Below, one piece after another: positions 43,783 to 52,138 of a DNA stretch of 64,000 bases. Origin of the DNA: Novosphingobium sp. FSW06-99. GTDB lineage: Bacteria > Pseudomonadota > Alphaproteobacteria > Sphingomonadales > Sphingomonadaceae. Position 1 is the first letter of the stretch. Each line of letters starts with the position of its first letter. Below the pieces are notes generated by a model, which ran no database searches, was not told the origin of the DNA, and saw only the letters and a program-made list of their open reading frames with translations. The position numbers and the translations under genes were made by a program. The stretch is from positions 1-64,000 of the forward strand of contig NZ_KQ954252.1 of assembly GCF_001519065.1 (NCBI RefSeq), given 5' to 3'.

Positions 43783-44565
43783 TTACGGAAATAATTTATC
43801 GTTATTTGATGATTCGAGGATCTTGTTGATTAATACATATCCTCTGGAATAATCGTTTTTTATTATATATCCGCTATTCAGTTTTTTCCGTAAATTGGAA
43901 ATCATGACTTTAATAGAACCTTTGAATGCCGTCGTATCAGATGGATTTATCTCTGAGCAAAATTTCTTAATCGAAACGAATGAATTTATGTTGTCGACAA
44001 GGGTGTGGGCTATTTCAAATTCCCGTGGCGTAAGCAAGTCGGGATTGCATACCAGAGATACGGCATTTCTCTTGGTGAAGCTGTCGCTCAATAAATTTCT
44101 GTTCGCCCTATATTTTATGATAACCGATTTAAGCCGCAGTCTTGCCTCGTCCATATGCATCTTTTTGCTATCGATAACTTCGTCAAATCCGTAATTGAGT
44201 AACCTGGTGCGGCGAGGGGGCGTCGAATCGTGGATCAGGGCAATTTTTGCGACATTGTTCAAAAGCAAACTGTTTGAACGAATGAAGCGACCCATCCGCG
44301 CGGGGTCATTGCCTCCTGTAATCAGTACATCATAATCACCATGGGCCTTTGAAAGTATGAACGTATCATCATCAAGAAATGGTCTCGACATAATTGTATC
44401 TACTAAATGTTCGGCAAATTTATCGCGATATTCTTTGGCATGATCGTTAAATGACTGATAGCGTGCCGAACATTCAACCTTTGTGGCAAGCGAGTGATCG
44501 ATAAGAAAGTTGTCAATGGTATGGGTAATGTGAAAATTGAACGCAATCGCGGCTGCAAGGTCCAC
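43783..44565 (-). CDS. AT-rich orphan winged-helix regulator with degenerate receiver
   Basis: A 260-aa protein, rich in Asn, Ile, Lys and Ser and AT-rich at codon level, unlike all neighbours. Residues 175-255 fit an OmpR-type winged helix (LLTPREFEIAHTL, FKGSIKVMISNLRKKL, the final RGYVLI hairpin). Residues 75-150 look like the second half of a receiver (YDVLITGGNDPARMG, VAKIALIHDS, LLNYGFDEVID), but where the phospho-acceptor Asp should follow beta-3 there is Thr-Gly. The first 70 residues match nothing I recognise. AGGGG precedes ATG 44565. Probably acquired by transfer; target genes unknown. Confidence 0.75.
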   Translation of the reverse strand: MDLAAAIAFNFHITHTIDNFLIDHSLATKVECSARYQSFNDHAKEYRDKFAEHLVDTIMSRPFLDDDTFILSKAHGDYDVLITGGNDPARMGRFIRSNSLLLNNVAKIALIHDSTPPRRTRLLNYGFDEVIDSKKMHMDEARLRLKSVIIKYRANRNLLSDSFTKRNAVSLVCNPDLLTPREFEIAHTLVDNINSFVSIKKFCSEINPSDTTAFKGSIKVMISNLRKKLNSGYIIKNDYSRGYVLINKILESSNNDKLFP

Positions 44566-44688
44566 ATTCTGCCCCTTTTTTTCAAATCAGGCAAACAATC
44601 ATGGCGGAGCCTGTTAACGGCTGCATCTTGACCGTGTTTGCTCACTTCATAACTATTGTTACGCGGTTAATGGTAAATTTTCATCGTG

Positions 44689-44704
44689 CCGGTTTGTAAA
44701 CCGG
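44689..44704. promoter_or_regulatory. Palindrome upstream of the orphan regulator
   Basis: CCGGTTT-GT-AAACCGG, 7-bp perfect arms with a 2-bp spacer, about 125 bp upstream of the regulator start. Candidate operator for autoregulation or for another factor. Confidence 0.4.
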
Positions 44705-44717
44705 ATTCGCCCGAAAA

Positions 44718-44732
44718 TGCTAATAATTAGCA
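44718..44732. promoter_or_regulatory. Second AT-rich palindrome upstream of the orphan regulator
   Basis: TGCTAAT-A-ATTAGCA, 7-bp perfect arms around one base, 14 bp beyond the first palindrome. It could be a regulator site or part of an upstream promoter element. Confidence 0.4.
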
Positions 44733-45086
44733 ACAAAAACAATGCCTTTGTCGACCGCCGGTTAAAATGCATCCGTTTTGAATATATTTACCAGAATATA
44801 GTACAGGCGTATGAAATCATTGACAAACTTCCACCCTGCGGAGCGTTTGCGCGCCTCGTCCTGCGAGCGCGCGATCCCCGCTTTTGAAGCGCGCACCCTT
44901 AACCACCACCACGGCCTGCCGTTCTTGCAGCATGATCGGCGGGTCGTTCCACCTCCATCCCGAATGGACGGCGCGTCGATCACCTGACCTCGAAGGGCAA
45001 CGCGCGGCATGGAAGCGCTGGCACAGTGCTGGTTCACCCGGGTTCATCGCCCGGTGCGAGATCGCCATCGCGACAGCGATGGTTCG

Positions 45087-45428
45087 ATGGTCAGCACGTG
45101 CCGGTATTGCCACCGTCAACTGGTCAGTTGGGACCGTTCGAACTGGAACTTGGCGGGCGGGCTCGATGTGTCGCGGTTGGCCGAATTGACCGGCGGCCGC
45201 ACGCTGACGCTGCTCGATGCCTCGGATGATCTGATCGTGCGGCGCTTTCCCATCCGCCATCTCGACAACGAAGCCGATGTCGAGGCGTTCAAGCAGGAAT
45301 TGCGCGCGCAATATGGGCTCGATGAACCCGGCACGACGCTGGTGCTGCGCGACAGCGCGCCGCCGCGCAAACGCAAGATCAGGCTGTCGCCGCCCCCCGA
45401 CGAAACGCCTCTCGCTGATCCGCTCTGA
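45087..45428 (+). CDS. Hypothetical protein with N-terminal CxxC
   Basis: A 113-aa soluble protein starting MVSTCRYCHRQLVSWDRS, with a possible mini zinc-finger (CxxC-H). A compact charged middle region follows (LTLLDASDDLIVRRFPIRHLD, then ADVEAFKQELRAQYGLDEPG), and a basic proline-rich tail. GC content is normal for the genome. The frame is open upstream to 45009. No ribosome-binding site is obvious before ATG 45087. I do not recognise a family. Confidence 0.55.
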   Translation: MVSTCRYCHRQLVSWDRSNWNLAGGLDVSRLAELTGGRTLTLLDASDDLIVRRFPIRHLDNEADVEAFKQELRAQYGLDEPGTTLVLRDSAPPRKRKIRLSPPPDETPLADPL

Positions 45429-45434
45429 TCAGGG

Positions 45435-45568
45435 TGTGTGGGGATTTGGCTCAGGGTGGAGCGAGAATGGCTGATTTTGAGAACCGGCGCGCAGCGTACT
45501 TCAGTACGTGAGCACCGGAAGCGCAAAAGCGGCCGTTCGCAGCCCGCCCTGGGCCAAATCCCCACACA
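45435..45568. repeat. Large imperfect inverted repeat with inner hairpin
   Basis: The outer arms, about 45435-45459 and 45544-45568, pair at roughly 22 of 25 positions. An inner small hairpin CGTAC-TTCA-GTACG lies near the middle. It starts 7 bp after the CxxC gene stop and ends 3 bp before the thioesterase stop, so it separates two convergent genes. The mosaic structure suggests a dispersed intergenic element; only one copy is in this window. Confidence 0.8.
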
Positions 45569-45570
45569 GC

Positions 45571-45966
45571 CTAGGGCAGGAACGGCGCGGCGATCTCGGC
45601 GGTCACCCGCGCCAGCCGCCCGCTGGCGCGATCGATCAGCGCCCAGGTGGTGCGCGCCTCGACCAGCACGCGATCGTTTGCATCGCGGAACGTGGTGCAG
45701 CGGTCGAACCGCGCGCCTGTCGGGCCCTCTGGAATGAACGTTTGCGCGCGTACGGTCTCGCCCGGCCCGACATTGCCGCGATAGTCGATTTCGTGCCGCG
45801 TCACGACCCAGATATAGCGGTCGCGGTGCTCGGGCGCGGCATCGGCCTGCCAGTGCGCCACCGCGATGCGCTCCATCCAGCGCACCCAGACGGCGTTGTT
45901 GACATGGCCCAGTTCGTCGATGTCGTCCGCGCCGGCGACGAAGGTCAACTCATGCCGGTTGGCCAT
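45571..45966 (-). CDS. Acyl-CoA thioesterase, hot-dog fold (YbgC/4HBT-like)
   Basis: A 131-aa thioesterase. The catalytic helix motif is DIDELGHVNNAVWVRWMERI (split: DELGHVNNAVW), with Asp positioned as in 4-hydroxybenzoyl-CoA thioesterases. The second strand region is HEIDYRGNVGPGETV. It hydrolyses acyl- or aroyl-CoA esters; chain preference unknown. Its start lies 17 bp inside the 3' end of the oligopeptidase gene, so translation is coupled. Confidence 0.88.
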   Translation of the reverse strand: MANRHELTFVAGADDIDELGHVNNAVWVRWMERIAVAHWQADAAPEHRDRYIWVVTRHEIDYRGNVGPGETVRAQTFIPEGPTGARFDRCTTFRDANDRVLVEARTTWALIDRASGRLARVTAEIAAPFLP

Positions 45967-48061
45967 CGCCGATATCCAGTTGCCACAGGATAAAGGCGAA
46001 TTCCTCGGCGGTTTCCTTCAGGCTTTCAAACCGGCCCGATTTGCCGCCGTGGCCCGCGCCCATGTTGGTCTTGAGCAGCAGCGCATGGGCGTCGGTCTTG
46101 GCCGCGCGCAGCTTTGCCACCCATTTTGCGGGTTCCCAATACGTCACGCGCGGGTCGTTCAGCCCGGCAGTGACCATCAGCGGCGGATAGGCCTGCGCGC
46201 GCACCTGGTCATAAGGCGAATAGGACGCGATCAGGCGAAACGCCTCGGCATCCTCGATCGGGTTGCCCCATTCGGGCCATTCGCCCGGGGTCAGCGGCAG
46301 TGTCGCGTCGAGCATGGTGTTGAGCACGTCGACAAACGGCACATGCGCGACCACCGCACCCCATAGATCGGGATCGGAATTGATCACCGCACCCATCAGT
46401 TCGCCCCCGGCGGAACCGCCGCTGATCGCGATGCGTCCGGCCTCGGTCAGCCCGCGCGCGACCAGGCCGCGCGCCACGTCGACAAAATCGTTGAACGTGT
46501 TGGTGCGCTTGTCCAGCTTGCCCTGTTTGTACCAGCGGCGGCCCAGATCGTCGCCGCCCCGGATATGCGCGATGGCAAACACCATGCCGCGATCGACCAG
46601 GCTGAGCCGCACGGTGGAAAAGCCGGGGCCGATGGCAATGCCATAGGCGCCATAACCATAAAGATAGAGCGGCGAGGGATCGCGGCGATCCTTGCGCGCC
46701 ATGATCGACACCGGCACCATCGTGCCGTCGCGCGCCTCGATCTCCAGCCGTTCGGTGACATAGAGCGACGGGTCATAGCCCGAAGGGATTTCCTGCACTT
46801 TCAACAGGTCGAGCGTGCGCGCGGCGACGTGATAGTCATAGACCGAGGCCGGGCTGACCATCGATTCATAGGTCAGCCGCAGGCGGTCGGTGGCCCATTC
46901 GGGATTTTCCGACAGACCCGCTTCATAGCTCGCCTCGGGAAACGCGATCGGCTCGATCCGCGCCGGGTCATCGTAATAGCGCACTTCGATGCGATCGAGC
47001 CCGCGCACGCGGCCTTCGACGACATAGAAATCGCGGAACAGGTCAAACCCGGTCAGATAGAAATCGTCGGTGCCTTCGACCAGCGTGGTCCACGCGCCGG
47101 GTGTGGACAGCGGCGCCGTGGCCAGCCGGAAATTCTCGTGCGTGTCGTTGGTGTGGATGAACAGCAGCGGTTCGCTGCCATCACCACGATCATAGACGTC
47201 GGCATCATATTCGACCCCGGTCTGGCGCTCGCGCACCAGGATCTGCGGCGCGGTCGGATCGCTGGCGGGCACCAGCCGGGCCTCGCCGGTTTCATGATCG
47301 CCGGTCGAAATGACGATCCAGCGCTCGCTGGCCGACAGGCCGACGCCGACACGAAAGCCCTCGTCGGCTTCGTGATAGAGTGCCACGTCCTCGCCGTGGG
47401 CAGTGCCGATGCGGTGCAGCAGGACGGTGTCGGTGCGCCACTGGTCGTTGACGCGGGCATAGACCAGGCCGCTGTCATCGCTTGTCCAGATCAGCCCCGA
47501 CAGCGTGTCGGGAATTTCGTCGGCCAGCACTTCGCCGGTGGCAATCACCTTGATCCGCGCGACAAACCGTTCGGACCCGTCGCTGTCGACGGCCCAGGCC
47601 AGCCGGGTGCCATCGTTCGACACCGCGATCGCGCCCAGCCGGAAATAATCGAGGCCCGCCGCCGCGGCGGTTTCGTCGAAAATCAGCTCGTCGGCGCCGG
47701 TATCATCGCCCGCGGCCACGGGCCTGCGCCACCATTTCTTGTATTCGACGCCCTGTTCGTATTCGATCCAGTAGAGGTAATCGCCATCCTTCTGCGGCAC
47801 CGACCGGTCGGCTTCCTTGATGCGCGCGCGCATTTCGGTGAACAGCGCGTCGACGCGTGGCGCCTGTGCCTCCATGGCTTTGGCAAACCAGTCATTTTCG
47901 GCGTTGAGATAGTCGAGGATCGCCGGGTCGGTAACTTCGGGATAGCCGGGGTCGCGCAACCACGCATAGTCATCGGTGACGGTCACGCCGTGGTGGGTGA
48001 ATTGGGTGGGGCGCCGTTCGGCGACCGGGGGCAGCGAAGGGGAGGGGGTGGTTTTGGCCAT
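45950..48061 (-). CDS. ptrB: Oligopeptidase B (prolyl oligopeptidase family S9A)
   Basis: A 703-aa serine peptidase: N-terminal seven-bladed propeller, C-terminal alpha/beta hydrolase. Nucleophile about Ser550 in ISGGSAGGELMG, Asp in TAGLNDPRVTYWEPAKW, His in NMGAGHGGKSGR. This class cleaves short peptides after basic residues. No signal peptide is seen, so it is cytosolic. The divergent aminopeptidase P gene next to it suggests a shared role in peptide turnover. Confidence 0.92.
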   Translation of the reverse strand: MAKTTPSPSLPPVAERRPTQFTHHGVTVTDDYAWLRDPGYPEVTDPAILDYLNAENDWFAKAMEAQAPRVDALFTEMRARIKEADRSVPQKDGDYLYWIEYEQGVEYKKWWRRPVAAGDDTGADELIFDETAAAAGLDYFRLGAIAVSNDGTRLAWAVDSDGSERFVARIKVIATGEVLADEIPDTLSGLIWTSDDSGLVYARVNDQWRTDTVLLHRIGTAHGEDVALYHEADEGFRVGVGLSASERWIVISTGDHETGEARLVPASDPTAPQILVRERQTGVEYDADVYDRGDGSEPLLFIHTNDTHENFRLATAPLSTPGAWTTLVEGTDDFYLTGFDLFRDFYVVEGRVRGLDRIEVRYYDDPARIEPIAFPEASYEAGLSENPEWATDRLRLTYESMVSPASVYDYHVAARTLDLLKVQEIPSGYDPSLYVTERLEIEARDGTMVPVSIMARKDRRDPSPLYLYGYGAYGIAIGPGFSTVRLSLVDRGMVFAIAHIRGGDDLGRRWYKQGKLDKRTNTFNDFVDVARGLVARGLTEAGRIAISGGSAGGELMGAVINSDPDLWGAVVAHVPFVDVLNTMLDATLPLTPGEWPEWGNPIEDAEAFRLIASYSPYDQVRAQAYPPLMVTAGLNDPRVTYWEPAKWVAKLRAAKTDAHALLLKTNMGAGHGGKSGRFESLKETAEEFAFILWQLDIGDGQPA

Positions 48062-48128
48062 GCATCGTCTCTATGGTGCATGGCACGCCCCTGCAAGCGC
48101 GGGGGATTGCTTTTGATGGACAGCGGCG

Positions 48129-49934
48129 ATGTTGATGAACACCCATGAAGCGCGGCTGGTCGCGCTGCGCAAACAGCTTGTCGAACAGGGCCTCGATGGT
48201 TTTGTCGTGCCGATCTGCGACGAACACATGAGCGAATATGTCGGCGCCTATGCCAAACGGCTGGAATGGTTGACCGGGTTTGCCGGGTCGGCGGGGACGG
48301 CGGTGGTGCTGCGCGATCGCGCGGCGATGTTCGTCGACGGGCGCTATACGCTGCAAGTGCGCGAACAAGTCGATGCGCGGTTCTATGATTTCGAGCAGGT
48401 CCCGGCGTCGAGCGCGGCGGCGTGGCTGGCGCGCCATGTGCAGGCAGGCGCGCGCATCGGTTATGACGCGTGGCTGCACACGCGCGACTGGGCCGGGGCC
48501 ATGGCGCGCACGCTGGCCGCGCGCGGCGCGGACCTGGTGGCGGTGGACGCCAACCCGGTCGATGCGGTCTGGACCGGGCAACCGGCACCATCAGCCGCGC
48601 CCGCCTTTGCGCAGCCGATCGAATTTGCCGGGGTCGATCATGCCGACAAGCGCGCGGCGGTGGCCGCGTGGCTGGCCGATCAGGGCTGTGACGCGGTGGT
48701 GATTGCCGCGCTCGATTCGGTGGCCTGGCTGTTCAACATCCGGGGCGCCGATGTCGAGCGCACCCCAGTGGCACTGGCCTTTGCGCTGGTCCACGCCGAT
48801 GGTGGTGCCGATCTGTTTCTGGCGCCCGAAAAAGTGACCTCGGAACTGGTCGCGCATCTGGGCGATGCGGTGCGGATTGCCCCGCGCGCTGCCTTTGCCG
48901 ATGCGCTGGCGGCGTTGGGCGGCAAACGCGTCGCGGTCGATCCCGAACGCAGCGTCGCGGCGATCTTCCACGCGCTCGATCGGGCGGGCGCGACGATCGT
49001 GCCGCTGACCGATCCGGTGATCGTGCCCAAGGCGATCAAGAATCCGGTCGAAATTGCCGGGCAGCACGCCGCGCAGGCGCGCGACGGCGCCGCGCTCAGC
49101 CGGTTTCTCCACTGGCTCGAACGCACCGCCCCGGCTGGCGGCGAAACCGAAGTGAGCGCATCGAACCGGCTCGAAGGCGAACGCCGCGCGACCAATGCGC
49201 TGATCGATCTGTCGTTCGACACCATTTCGGGCGCCGGGCCCAATGGCGCGGTGGTGCACTACCGTGCCGATCCGGCAACTTGTCGCACGATCGAGCCCAA
49301 CAGCGTCTATCTGGTCGATTCGGGCGGGCAATACCGCGATGGCACCACCGATGTGACGCGCACGGTGTGGATCGGCCCCGATGCCCCCCCGCCCGAAGTG
49401 CGCGACCGGTTCACGCGCGTGCTAAAGGGCCATATCGCGCTGGCCCGCGCGGTGTTTCCCGCCGGCACCACCGGCGCGCAGCTCGATGTGCTGGCGCGCC
49501 AGTTCCTGTGGGCGGCGGGGCTCGACTATGCGCACGGCACCGGGCACGGCGTGGGCAGCTTTCTGGCCGTGCACGAAGGGCCGCAGCGGATTGCCAAGGC
49601 GCAAGGCGCCCAGGCCGGCACCGGGCATCCGTTGCTGGCCGGGATGATCGTGTCGAACGAGCCGGGGTATTATCGCGCGGGCGCCTATGGCATCCGCATC
49701 GAGAACCTGGTGCTGGTCGAACCGCGCGCGATCGATGGCGCAGAAGGCGAATTCCTGGGCTTTGCCACGCTGACCCATGCCCCGATCGACCGGCGCCTGA
49801 TCGATCTGTCCTTGCTCGATGCGGGAGAGCGCGACTGGCTGAACGCCTATCACGCGCAAGTCCGCACGATTGTCGCGCCTTTGCTGGACGGCGCGGACCG
49901 CGTCTGGCTGGAAGCGGGCACCGCGCCGTTGTGA
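48129..49934 (+). CDS. pepP: Xaa-Pro aminopeptidase (aminopeptidase P, M24B)
   Basis: A 601-aa long-form aminopeptidase P: two creatinase-like N-terminal domains and a pita-bread catalytic domain. Dinuclear metal ligands are visible: Asp in YLVDSGGQYRDGTTDVTRT (split: VDSGGQYRDGTTD), His in GTGHGVGSFLAVHEGP and Glu in VSNEPGYYRAG. It releases N-terminal residues preceding proline. The start is ATG 48129 or ATG 48135. Divergent from ptrB with 67 bp between the starts. Confidence 0.92.
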   Translation: MLMNTHEARLVALRKQLVEQGLDGFVVPICDEHMSEYVGAYAKRLEWLTGFAGSAGTAVVLRDRAAMFVDGRYTLQVREQVDARFYDFEQVPASSAAAWLARHVQAGARIGYDAWLHTRDWAGAMARTLAARGADLVAVDANPVDAVWTGQPAPSAAPAFAQPIEFAGVDHADKRAAVAAWLADQGCDAVVIAALDSVAWLFNIRGADVERTPVALAFALVHADGGADLFLAPEKVTSELVAHLGDAVRIAPRAAFADALAALGGKRVAVDPERSVAAIFHALDRAGATIVPLTDPVIVPKAIKNPVEIAGQHAAQARDGAALSRFLHWLERTAPAGGETEVSASNRLEGERRATNALIDLSFDTISGAGPNGAVVHYRADPATCRTIEPNSVYLVDSGGQYRDGTTDVTRTVWIGPDAPPPEVRDRFTRVLKGHIALARAVFPAGTTGAQLDVLARQFLWAAGLDYAHGTGHGVGSFLAVHEGPQRIAKAQGAQAGTGHPLLAGMIVSNEPGYYRAGAYGIRIENLVLVEPRAIDGAEGEFLGFATLTHAPIDRRLIDLSLLDAGERDWLNAYHAQVRTIVAPLLDGADRVWLEAGTAPL

Positions 49935-50004
49935 TGGGTATTAGTTCCTGATATGTTCCTGTCATCCCGAGTCGTTTCGGCCGGGAGATGGGGAGGATTT
50001 CGGG

Positions 50005-50382
50005 ATGATCGGCTATGTCACGCTGGGCACCAGCGATCTTGCGCGCGCGGCGCAGTTCTATGATGCAATCGCGGCCGAACTGGGCACGACGCGAATGTTC
50101 ACCACCGACACCGCGATTGCCTGGGGCACCCCCGGCGGCGCAGCGGGTATCGGGCTGACATTGCCGTTCGATGGCCAGCCGGCCAGCGTGGGCAATGGCG
50201 TGATGGTGGCCTTCGACGCGCGCGATCATGCACAAGTCGATCGGTTATATGCGCTGGCGCTGGCGCACGGCGGCAGCGACGAGGGCGCGCCGGGACCGCG
50301 CGGCGAGGGTGGTTTTTATGCTGCCTATTTCCGCGATCCCGATGGCAACAAGTTGAACGCCTTTGTCATGACGGCAGGCTGA
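50005..50382 (+). CDS. VOC-family (glyoxalase-like) protein
   Basis: A 125-aa vicinal-oxygen-chelate protein with two beta-alpha-beta-beta-beta modules. It starts IGYVTLGTSDLARAAQFYDA and ends AYFRDPDGNKLNAFVM, the usual metal-Glu position being replaced by Asn-Ala context. GGGGAGGA precedes ATG 50005. Function (dioxygenase, glyoxalase, resistance) cannot be assigned. Confidence 0.87.
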   Translation: MIGYVTLGTSDLARAAQFYDAIAAELGTTRMFTTDTAIAWGTPGGAAGIGLTLPFDGQPASVGNGVMVAFDARDHAQVDRLYALALAHGGSDEGAPGPRGEGGFYAAYFRDPDGNKLNAFVMTAG

Positions 50383-50408
50383 CAGCGCGCCGGGATCTGC
50401 CCATCCAC

Positions 50409-50425
50409 GCGACAATGTGCGACAA
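50409..50425 (+). promoter_or_regulatory. Tandem GCGACAA repeat, 10-bp phased
   Basis: GCGACAA at 50409-50415 is repeated at 50419-50425, exactly one helical turn apart, the arrangement bound by OmpR-family regulators. A third partial copy (GGCGACAT) lies at 50451. It is about 205-220 bp before the EF-hand gene start. A possible target of the response regulator encoded downstream. Confidence 0.4.
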
Positions 50426-50628
50426 AGATCAGGGGATTCCGGCATAGTTGGGCGACATCCGCCGCCTATACCATGGGCTGGAAAGTCGTGGGGCGGCAGA
50501 TGCACAGCCCCAAGCACGACCGGTCAGGCAAGGCCCCCCCCAGCCTGACCTCAGCTACCGCCTCGCGGCTTTCCTTGGATACCGGCCCTGGTGGATCGGG
50601 CCGTGGTCTCCACGAAGGGAACGAGGAC

Positions 50629-51342
50629 ATGAAGCGCGTACTTTTTGCCGGCGTCGCATTGGCTCTGGTGGCGGGCTCGGTGCCCGGCTTTGCAGCCCCC
50701 GCTCCGCAGGCGCCTGCCGCGCCGCACGTGCAACAGCCGATCACATTTGCGCAAGTCAAGGCCGTGGCCGACAAGTTGTGGGATCGGATGGATGTCAATC
50801 ACGACGGCAAGATCGACGCCGCCGACCATGATGCGCGGTTGCTCGAACGCTTTGCCAGGTGGGATACCAACCGCGACGGCGTGATCAGCAAGGATGAATT
50901 TCTGGCCTTTGTCCATGCGCGCGAAGCGCAATGGCACGATCATGGCCCGGACCACGGTCCCGACGGCCCGCCCCCGCCCCCGCCGGGAGAAGCGGGTTGG
51001 CACAAACCGGGCCATGAAGGCAAAGGTCCTGACCGGTTGATCGCGATGGCAATCGTCATGCCGGCCCTGCACAGATTGCATAAGGATGGCATCAGCACCC
51101 GCGCGGTATTCGATGCGGCGGTCAAGGCGCGTTTCGATACGCTCGATGCCAATCACGACGGCGCGCTGACGCATGAGGAACTTCGCGCGGCGTGGCACGG
51201 CGGGTGGCGGCACGGCCAACACCACCACATGGATCACCATGACTGGGATCATCCTGGCGAAGGCGGACCGCACGGGCACGAATGGCGCCACCACGATGGC
51301 GACGCACCACCGCCGCCACCCCCACCCCCTGCTGCGCAGTGA
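50629..51342 (+). CDS. Exported EF-hand, His/Pro-rich calcium-binding protein
   Basis: A 237-aa protein with a Sec signal peptide (MKRVLFAGVALALVAG, cleavage near FAA-PA) and three canonical EF-hand loops: DVNHDGKIDAAD (55-66), DTNRDGVISKDE (79-90) and DANHDGALTHEE (173-184). A His/Asp/Pro-rich linker (about 101-120) and a strongly His-rich tail (about 190-222), then polyproline, suggest binding of transition metals as well as Ca2+. GAGG precedes ATG 50629. It lies 12 bp upstream of a response regulator gene and shares a His-Pro motif style with the sensor's periplasmic loop. Confidence 0.85.
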   Translation: MKRVLFAGVALALVAGSVPGFAAPAPQAPAAPHVQQPITFAQVKAVADKLWDRMDVNHDGKIDAADHDARLLERFARWDTNRDGVISKDEFLAFVHAREAQWHDHGPDHGPDGPPPPPPGEAGWHKPGHEGKGPDRLIAMAIVMPALHRLHKDGISTRAVFDAAVKARFDTLDANHDGALTHEELRAAWHGGWRHGQHHHMDHHDWDHPGEGGPHGHEWRHHDGDAPPPPPPPPAAQ

Positions 51343-51354
51343 CGGAGGCGTGAA

Positions 51355-52134
51355 GTGACAACCATGCTGGCGCCGGGGCTGCAATCGGATATGAACGACG
51401 CGATGAGCAACCCGTCGCTTACCGAAATCCTGCTGGTTGATGACGAAGCCGGCTTGCGTGAACCGCTGGCGGATTATCTTGGACGTCAGGGCTTTGCCGT
51501 GACGCAGGCGACCAACGCGGCCGAAGCGCGCGGGCGGTTGGCAGCGAGCCATTTCGACCTGGTGCTGCTCGATATCATGATGCCGGGCGAGGATGGCCTG
51601 TCGCTGTGCCGCTATCTGGCCGAATCGCGCAGGGTGCCGGTGATTTTCATCACCGCGCGCGGCGAATCGACCGATCGCATCGTCGGGCTGGAAATCGGCG
51701 CCGACGACTATGTGGTCAAACCGTTCGACCCGCGCGAATTGGTCGCGCGTATCCGCAGTGTCCTGCGCCGTGCCGGACGCACCATACCCGATGCGGCCGA
51801 AGCGGTGGTCTATGAATTCGAAGGCTGGCGTCTCGATCCGCTCAAACGTCGGCTGATCGATCCCGAAGGCGCGATGGTGTCGATTTCTTCGGCGGAATTC
51901 CGCCTGTTGATGGCGTTTCTCGACCATCCGCGCCAGGTGCTCGACCGCGATCGTCTGCTCGACATGGTGCAGGGACGCGAAGCGCATTTGTTCGACCGCG
52001 CGGTCGACAACCAGATCAGTCGTCTGCGCCGCAAGATCGAACCCGACAGCCGCAATCCGCAACTGATCCAGACGGTGTGGGGCGGCGGCTACATGCTCGC
52101 AGCCGAAGTGCGCAAGTTCGCGGCCCGGGACTAG
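51355..52134 (+). CDS. OmpR-family response regulator
   Basis: A 259-aa two-component regulator: receiver with LVDDEAG acidic pair, phospho-acceptor Asp73 in VLLDIMMPGEDG, switch residues FITARGE and DDYVVKPFDP, then an OmpR winged helix (ISSAEFRLLMAFLDHP to VWGGGYML). GGAGG sits 6 bp before GTG 51355, which I take as the start; ATG 51364 and ATG 51403 are alternatives. It is 5 bp from the sensor kinase gene. Confidence 0.93.
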   Translation: MTTMLAPGLQSDMNDAMSNPSLTEILLVDDEAGLREPLADYLGRQGFAVTQATNAAEARGRLAASHFDLVLLDIMMPGEDGLSLCRYLAESRRVPVIFITARGESTDRIVGLEIGADDYVVKPFDPRELVARIRSVLRRAGRTIPDAAEAVVYEFEGWRLDPLKRRLIDPEGAMVSISSAEFRLLMAFLDHPRQVLDRDRLLDMVQGREAHLFDRAVDNQISRLRRKIEPDSRNPQLIQTVWGGGYMLAAEVRKFAARD

Positions 52135-52138
52135 CACG

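Larger units (their letters stand above)
44566..45086. other. 520-bp intergenic region without a supported gene
   Basis: The first 200 bp are AT-rich and hold two palindromes (44689-44704, 44718-44732). From about 44850 the GC content returns to normal. Short frames on both strands here lack ribosome-binding sites and domain-like sequence. A short plus-strand peptide around 44890-44985 ends in a stop and might be a gene remnant, but I cannot name it. Confidence 0.6.

Noticed and set aside
43750..44850. Possible prophage or integrative element
   Set aside because: Composition is foreign, but there is no integrase, tRNA, phage structural gene or direct repeat that I can see.
44762..45311. Minus-strand frames in the gap after the AT-rich island
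   Set aside because: They lie opposite or beside the CxxC gene, lack ribosome-binding sites and show no domain-like sequence.
45480..45520. CRISPR-like or tRNA-like secondary structure near the 45.5-kb repeat
   Set aside because: The hairpins belong to one inverted-repeat element; there are no regularly spaced direct repeats and no cloverleaf with a TTC loop.
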